From: JABSOG01 sp965277695
Lineage (GTDB): Bacteria; Pseudomonadota; Gammaproteobacteria; Enterobacterales; Alteromonadaceae
Reading direction: 5' to 3'
NCBI GenBank assembly: GCA_965277695.1
Contig: CBDIDQ010000067.1
Location: 1 to 64,000 of the forward strand
DNA: 64,000 nt
The translations under genes were made by a program, and so were the position numbers. The notes below the pieces were generated by a model. That model was not told the origin of the DNA, ran no database searches, and was given only the letters and a program-made list of their open reading frames with translations. Shown in pieces: positions 59,672 through 64,000 of this stretch (the first letter of the stretch is position 1; every line of letters starts with the position of its first letter).

Positions 59672-62600
59672 ATGACGAATTTAGATAACATTGTATTTAA
59701 AGTGAGTTGTGGTAGCCAAACAGGTACTGCATTTTTGATTTCAAAAAACCGGGCGATAACGGTATTTCATGTAATTGCAGAGCATGAGCAATATGACATC
59801 ATCATTTTTGACGGTACCAATGAAAAATGTAAGGCTAAGCTTAGTAATAAAGTGAATACTCAATACAAAAAACTTGATGTAGCATTGTTGGAGTTAGAGT
59901 TACCAATAATTTGCGAAAGTGCAATAGAGCTTGTTGACTTTGAATCTATACCAAAAGGGACCAAGTGGTGTTCCCGTGGGTTTCCGGCATCAAAAAACTG
60001 TAGTGGTGATAATATTCTTGAAAAAGATAACAATGTTGTAAATCAGCAATTTTCTTTTGTAAGAAACGACAAAATTGATATTCAGTTGGAACATGATCAA
60101 AAATTATCGTCTTATCAAGGGTATTCTGGAGCACCACTTTTGATTGATGGTGCTATTGCCGGGATTATAAATACGGAATTGGTAGAACAAGGTAATTCAA
60201 AAGAGTTAAATGCGCTTTCAATTAAACATTTTAAAGCACTTTTGGTTGGTGAAAACAATAACAAAGTGCAGACCAAAGTAAAACCAACTCCACGACCTTA
60301 TGAAAAAGCAGTAAACCGAGAATTTGTATTTGTTGGCTCGACAGTTTGGACTCCTGTGATATTTGGGCAAGCACGAGATCTGGGACCTGCATTGATGGGA
60401 CGATCCTTAGGGCCTGCCGATGTTGTTGCGTGTCCAAAATTGATAGAGGCAGATACGGCTATTGCTGAGCTAAAACACGCTTTTACTGCGCGAATTGTTG
60501 GTGAACCAGGGGTTGGCAAAACAATGTGCGCTTATCAAGCCGCTAAGCATTTTGCTGATTTGGGCTGGCAGGTTGTAAGGATCGTAAATCCACAGGTAAA
60601 TAACATCAATTTACATATTGCTGATACGGATGATCCGATTCTATTTTTGATTGATGATGCTCATCTTACTTCTTCCTCTGTATTGAGAATTGCAGAAGAA
60701 CAGGCTACCTCCAATCGGTTGTTGCTTTCTACACACAATGCTGTTGAGTGCGATTCTTCGTTTCGGCATTCTATAATAATTGACGCGACTCGTGCAGTGC
60801 GAACAATTGCAGCAGCACTCAAGTCAACACCAAAGCGAACTTTGGAAGTTGTCAATCGTATAGATGATCAGGTTGGTTTCACACCTCACTCTACATCCAT
60901 CGAGGATAGAATTGCTGATGCGCAAGAAGACGCAAAGTTTCCTTGGCAATTTTGCTTTATTCTTGGTGGCGGTTGGCGAAGAGCGGCAGTCATGGCGAGT
61001 GCTGCAAAAGCAGCGAACGCTGATATTTTATTGGCGGTAGTCGCTATTCACCAAATTGCTTCCAGAGACAAGAACCCTACATTAGATGAATTGGCCAAGT
61101 TAATAGAGCCAGCCTGTTTGAATGAGAGAGATGTGGCAAAGGGAATTAAATGGCTTGTTAAAGAGCGATTGCTCTTAAGTTCGACAGATCTTAGATGTCC
61201 GCATCAAAGATATGCTGTGGTAGTGCTTAAAAAAATTATAGAGGGACAGTCTACGGAAGGAAAGGGGGAAGTCGGATTTGCTTTGCAATCCATTATGATG
61301 GATGAAAGTATGCCCATTGCGGGACTACGACTACTTTTACACGAACTCAAATTTTCCGGTGATTTCTCTCGTTGGACTTATCTCATTCCAGAATCCGCAC
61401 TTATTTCTGTTATTGATAGATGTTGGGCAGCAAAAAGTGCTGACGAGCGGACTTATGCGTGTTTGATTTTAGGTGAACTGGATAAGTATATTAAGGGATG
61501 GCCAGAAGTGATTTTTGTTGGTAGAGAAAGCATTATAGGAAGTTGGATTTCAGCACCACTGGAGCCTGTTGGTTATGGGTTGTCTCATTTAATTAGCAGT
61601 GTTTCCAACGTGAATAAAGAGTTGGCATGTACTTTAGTCACATCAGCCAATTCATGTGCTGTTGCTGAGAGTATTTCAAATGCGAACCCTAAAACTGCTT
61701 TTCATCTAGGAAAACTGCTTGCCGCAATTGGTGTTGCCGCACAAGATCCTTGGTTTGAAATTTTCAAAACTAATTTAAACCCTAACAAATTGGTTGAATT
61801 GGCAGTAAATTGGCCACTTGATGGGAGAGTAGGTGCATTTGCTGAGATTTGTCAGTCTGTTATGTGGATTGATGAAAATCTCACATTGGATATGGTAGAA
61901 CAGTTTTTACCGACCGCCCAGCATTTTTTGAACAAAGACCCTATCAACGCCTTTCGTGGTCTTAACGAGATTGCGTGGCATGTGCTTCGAGTGCTTGATC
62001 CTTTAGGAATATATGTTGGGGAATTAAAGCCCCAAAAGCGGCAACGAATGTTAGCGGCTAAAATGGTTAGGGCAATAAATGCAAGTGTATTAGCCGATCA
62101 ACTTTCTGAAAGTCGTATTCGTCAATTCCAAGCGACTTCTTTTTTACTTTCATTTATGGCAAAGGCTGTACCCGCTAAGTTTCGGTCAACTATAGCCAAA
62201 ATCAATTGGGATAAAATAGCAAAAAATGTAGGGGAAGATTGGGCCAATTTATCTCATGATACTTTGGTTTTGTTCAGTGTTGCTTATAGTGCAGTGCCAT
62301 CTCGCGAAATGCTCGAAGCGTTGGTCAATTCCAACTTGCACAGGATTGAGCTGTTTCCGCCAAGGCTTGTTGTCATAAGCCCTTCAGCTGCTTTAAAGCA
62401 TGTAGAACAAGGTGGTAAAATTAGATTAAGCCAGTACGGACACGTAGATTGGACATTTGGAGCATTTGCGTTGGCATTTTTCGCAGAAGAAAAACCAGAG
62501 CTGTTATCAGGGATATTGGCTCCATCTGAAATACCGACAGGGCTTGTACTATCAAATAGCCACCGTAGTTGGTATAAGGAAGCGGCTACTTATATAGAGA

Positions 62601-62833
62601 TATTGATAGATGTAGCTCCGGAAAGTCTCCAGCGAATTCTAGATGCGGTTGAAACTGATGGTGCTGAAAAAGGGTGGGAAAGTGCTTTGAAACATGGCGG
62701 TGGGTACAGAAAAACAGTTGCGTTTTTAGTTGAGTCAAGTATTAATCGTACAGATCAATTGGGTGAAGTTGCCAACAATTTACGTCGTCGTTTTCCCAAA
62801 TCATCAATACCAAAGAAAACTGAAATGGATTGA
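59672..62833 (+). CDS. Second trypsin-like protease/STAND-type NTPase
   Basis: 1053 residues. The protease domain (1-195) has His33, Asp69 and Ser152 (GYSGAPLLIDG); it aligns without gaps to the split gene at about two thirds identity by eye. The NTPase has Walker A GEPGVGKT (277-284) and Walker B ILFLIDDAH (323-331). The rest is unlike the partner and looks alpha-helical with repeat-like character. The gene is intact, so this paralogue could act alone. It is last in the operon; the gap after it has no clear terminator. Confidence 0.88.
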   Translation: MTNLDNIVFKVSCGSQTGTAFLISKNRAITVFHVIAEHEQYDIIIFDGTNEKCKAKLSNKVNTQYKKLDVALLELELPIICESAIELVDFESIPKGTKWCSRGFPASKNCSGDNILEKDNNVVNQQFSFVRNDKIDIQLEHDQKLSSYQGYSGAPLLIDGAIAGIINTELVEQGNSKELNALSIKHFKALLVGENNNKVQTKVKPTPRPYEKAVNREFVFVGSTVWTPVIFGQARDLGPALMGRSLGPADVVACPKLIEADTAIAELKHAFTARIVGEPGVGKTMCAYQAAKHFADLGWQVVRIVNPQVNNINLHIADTDDPILFLIDDAHLTSSSVLRIAEEQATSNRLLLSTHNAVECDSSFRHSIIIDATRAVRTIAAALKSTPKRTLEVVNRIDDQVGFTPHSTSIEDRIADAQEDAKFPWQFCFILGGGWRRAAVMASAAKAANADILLAVVAIHQIASRDKNPTLDELAKLIEPACLNERDVAKGIKWLVKERLLLSSTDLRCPHQRYAVVVLKKIIEGQSTEGKGEVGFALQSIMMDESMPIAGLRLLLHELKFSGDFSRWTYLIPESALISVIDRCWAAKSADERTYACLILGELDKYIKGWPEVIFVGRESIIGSWISAPLEPVGYGLSHLISSVSNVNKELACTLVTSANSCAVAESISNANPKTAFHLGKLLAAIGVAAQDPWFEIFKTNLNPNKLVELAVNWPLDGRVGAFAEICQSVMWIDENLTLDMVEQFLPTAQHFLNKDPINAFRGLNEIAWHVLRVLDPLGIYVGELKPQKRQRMLAAKMVRAINASVLADQLSESRIRQFQATSFLLSFMAKAVPAKFRSTIAKINWDKIAKNVGEDWANLSHDTLVLFSVAYSAVPSREMLEALVNSNLHRIELFPPRLVVISPSAALKHVEQGGKIRLSQYGHVDWTFGAFALAFFAEEKPELLSGILAPSEIPTGLVLSNSHRSWYKEAATYIEILIDVAPESLQRILDAVETDGAEKGWESALKHGGGYRKTVAFLVESSINRTDQLGEVANNLRRRFPKSSIPKKTEMD

Positions 62834-62840
62834 TTGTTTT

Positions 62841-62852
62841 GTAACTATTCAG
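62841..62852. repeat. Lone copy of the 12-bp GTAACTATTCAG motif
   Basis: The same 12-mer that bounds repeat copy C (42559 and, inverted, 42828) occurs here 8 bases after the last defence gene. The inverted partner is only partly present (CTGAATTAT near 62873). Confidence 0.6.
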
Positions 62853-63023
62853 CGGAATAAATTAAAAAACACTGAATTATAGAGACTAATTGATTAACTG
62901 TTAAGATATGTGATTGTCTTCCTACGTGGATGTGGTTAGTAAACTTGCCGTTACCACTAAATCTGGCTTACACAGTGTTATCGCCGATAGTAGTGCCGCT
63001 GAAGCCCCCACCTACGGTCAGTG

Positions 63024-63743
63024 CTAAACAAAAGTCCCCGGCGAAAACACCGCCCCTTGAATATGATCACTTGACTGTCCTTCACCAAAACTCAATACCT
63101 CATGGGTAATGCTGGTGTTTTGCTTGATGAGCGTAGCGACTTCTTGATTTATATGGATAAATCCGGCGCGTACGGATTTGCCATCAGCAAGTCGACGCTC
63201 TTTACCCGCAGGTGTCATCGGCCAGTTGAGGCGTTCAAAGGTGATTTTCCAAATGCCAGGATAACTAAAGGTGATGTAGTTTTTAATGCCTCTTTGTAGA
63301 CCGCGCTCTAAAACGCTCAGAAGTAAAGCGTCGATGACGTCAATTCTCGCTTGGTTTGAAAGGTTATCTCGATCAATCGCGAGACGACTGAGTTCGTGAA
63401 GTTCTTCACTGTGGGTGGGACCGTCTACCGCTAGGTGATTAAACACTTCGGATATCATATAAGGCAGTGTGGTGGGGTAGGAGCGCGTCACGCCTACCAC
63501 CCGTCCTGCTTGATCACAGGCAATAAAGTATTCCGTCGCCAAATTATCGTAGCGATCAAACTCCATATTGCCGCTGCTCTCAGTTTCACCACAGGGTTGA
63601 ACATAAATGTCTGACCACTGCTCTTTTTCGATAAGCTCTTTGTGTCGCAAGCGGTGTTGCTCGGCAATCAGATTACCCGAAAAAAGATGATTAGTCGCTA
63701 TAGTCACGCAATGAACAACCAAAGTGTCGGCAAATTTTGTCAT
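63024..63743 (-). CDS. LuxI-family acyl-homoserine-lactone synthase-like protein
   Basis: A 239-residue protein with the LuxI pattern: LRHKELIEKEQWSDIY (conserved Arg and Trp), EFDRYDNLATEYFIA, VGVTRSYPTTLPYM and ELSRLAID. This group makes acyl-homoserine lactones from SAM and acyl carriers. The closest relatives may instead be PEP-CTERM-associated N-acyl amino acid synthases, which share the fold. The ATG overlaps the symporter stop by one base (TAATG), so it is translationally coupled. No luxR-type gene is in the window. Confidence 0.8.
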   Translation of the reverse strand: MTKFADTLVVHCVTIATNHLFSGNLIAEQHRLRHKELIEKEQWSDIYVQPCGETESSGNMEFDRYDNLATEYFIACDQAGRVVGVTRSYPTTLPYMISEVFNHLAVDGPTHSEELHELSRLAIDRDNLSNQARIDVIDALLLSVLERGLQRGIKNYITFSYPGIWKITFERLNWPMTPAGKERRLADGKSVRAGFIHINQEVATLIKQNTSITHEVLSFGEGQSSDHIQGAVFSPGTFV

Positions 63744-64000
63744 TAGCTTTTCGCCAATACCAAGTCTTGCTCTTCTATTTTGACGCCAGCTTTAGGGTCA
63801 TGAAACATTTCCATATCCAGCTCACCTTCGCTTTTGGCAACAATGCACGAGACCATGCAATCACCAGTGACATTCACCGCAGTACGAGTCATATCAAGCA
63901 AGCGATCAACTGCCATGATGATGCCGATACCTTCGAGCGGTAGGCCAACTTGTTGTAATACCATGGTGAGCATAACCAGACCAACGCCAGGCACACCTGC
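63743..64000 (-). CDS. Dicarboxylate/amino-acid:cation symporter (C-terminal part)
   Basis: The last 85 codons of a DAACS-family symporter (GltP/DctA). MLTMVLQQVGLPLEGIGII then MAVDRLLDMTRTAVNVTGD is the family signature near the last two membrane segments, with Asp and Asn substrate-binding residues. The cut is at the window edge; the C-terminal tail is acidic and soluble. It is coupled to the LuxI-like gene. Confidence 0.92.
   Translation of the reverse strand, partial: AGVPGVGLVMLTMVLQQVGLPLEGIGIIMAVDRLLDMTRTAVNVTGDCMVSCIVAKSEGELDMEMFHDPKAGVKIEEQDLVLAKS

Noticed and set aside
62914..63027. Short plus-strand ORF (KLAVTTKSGLHSVIAD) after the defence operon
   Set aside because: It has a TTG start without ribosome binding site, overlaps the LuxI-like gene end and shows no family; it may be chance or a remnant.

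Overview
The window is a bacterial chromosome segment from a gammaproteobacterium, most likely a marine Alteromonadales/Shewanella-like organism. This is inferred from core gene orders (map-glnD divergent from rpsB-tsf-pyrH-frr; rpsP-rimM-trmD-rplS), a VolA/Pla-1-type surface lipase, phhA-phhB, yciK near sohB, and an NtrC/sigma-54-controlled nitrate assimilation locus. No tRNA, rRNA or CRISPR array was seen.

Layout. 0-4.8 kb: translation and nucleotide housekeeping genes. 4.8-9.1 kb: exported proteins (DUF4785-like, a lipase-like hydrolase, a periplasmic ATP-dependent DNA ligase). 9.2-14.2 kb: one giant exported protein that fuses a GH16 glucanase, carbohydrate-binding modules and thrombospondin-3 repeats to a di-haem oxidoreductase domain, behind two LacI-type operators. 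16-26.6 kb: nitrate assimilation, with nasA divergent from cobA-nirB-nirD-narK-PP2C/kinase; two NtrC sites and two facing sigma-54 promoters lie between them. 27.1-29.3 kb: ribosomal/tRNA-modification operon in which trmD has a +1 frame change at a CCC-C run. 29.4-31.2 kb: esterase and phenylalanine catabolism. 31.6-36.1 kb: a four-gene overlapping operon of three periplasmic binding proteins and a histidine kinase. 36.3 kb: a class-I c-di-GMP riboswitch before a 67-codon ORF.

Two accessory, defence-like regions follow. Region 1 (36.8-42.8 kb) has hipBA between two 173-bp direct repeats, a NACHT NTPase and a KAP NTPase. Region 2 (48.4-62.8 kb) starts with toxin-antitoxin debris (an AbrB-antitoxin tail fused to tpm, a VapC stub) and an intact RelE/HigA-type pair. 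It continues with a four-gene operon: MBL-fold hydrolase, trypsin-like protease/STAND NTPase, DUF4062-SIR2, and a second trypsin-like protease/NTPase. The two proteases share a near-duplicate N-terminal domain. A 3.4-kb TniA/TniB-like transposon with a 5-bp target duplication sits in the first one, exactly before its catalytic serine codon. The architecture resembles AVAST type 1 but has extra parts and is the best candidate here for an undescribed system. The window ends with a LuxI-like synthase overlapping a dicarboxylate symporter.

Three genes (trmD, the lipase, the transposase) each show a single-base gain at a homopolymer, so a sequencing-error component must be considered before any frameshift is taken as biology.
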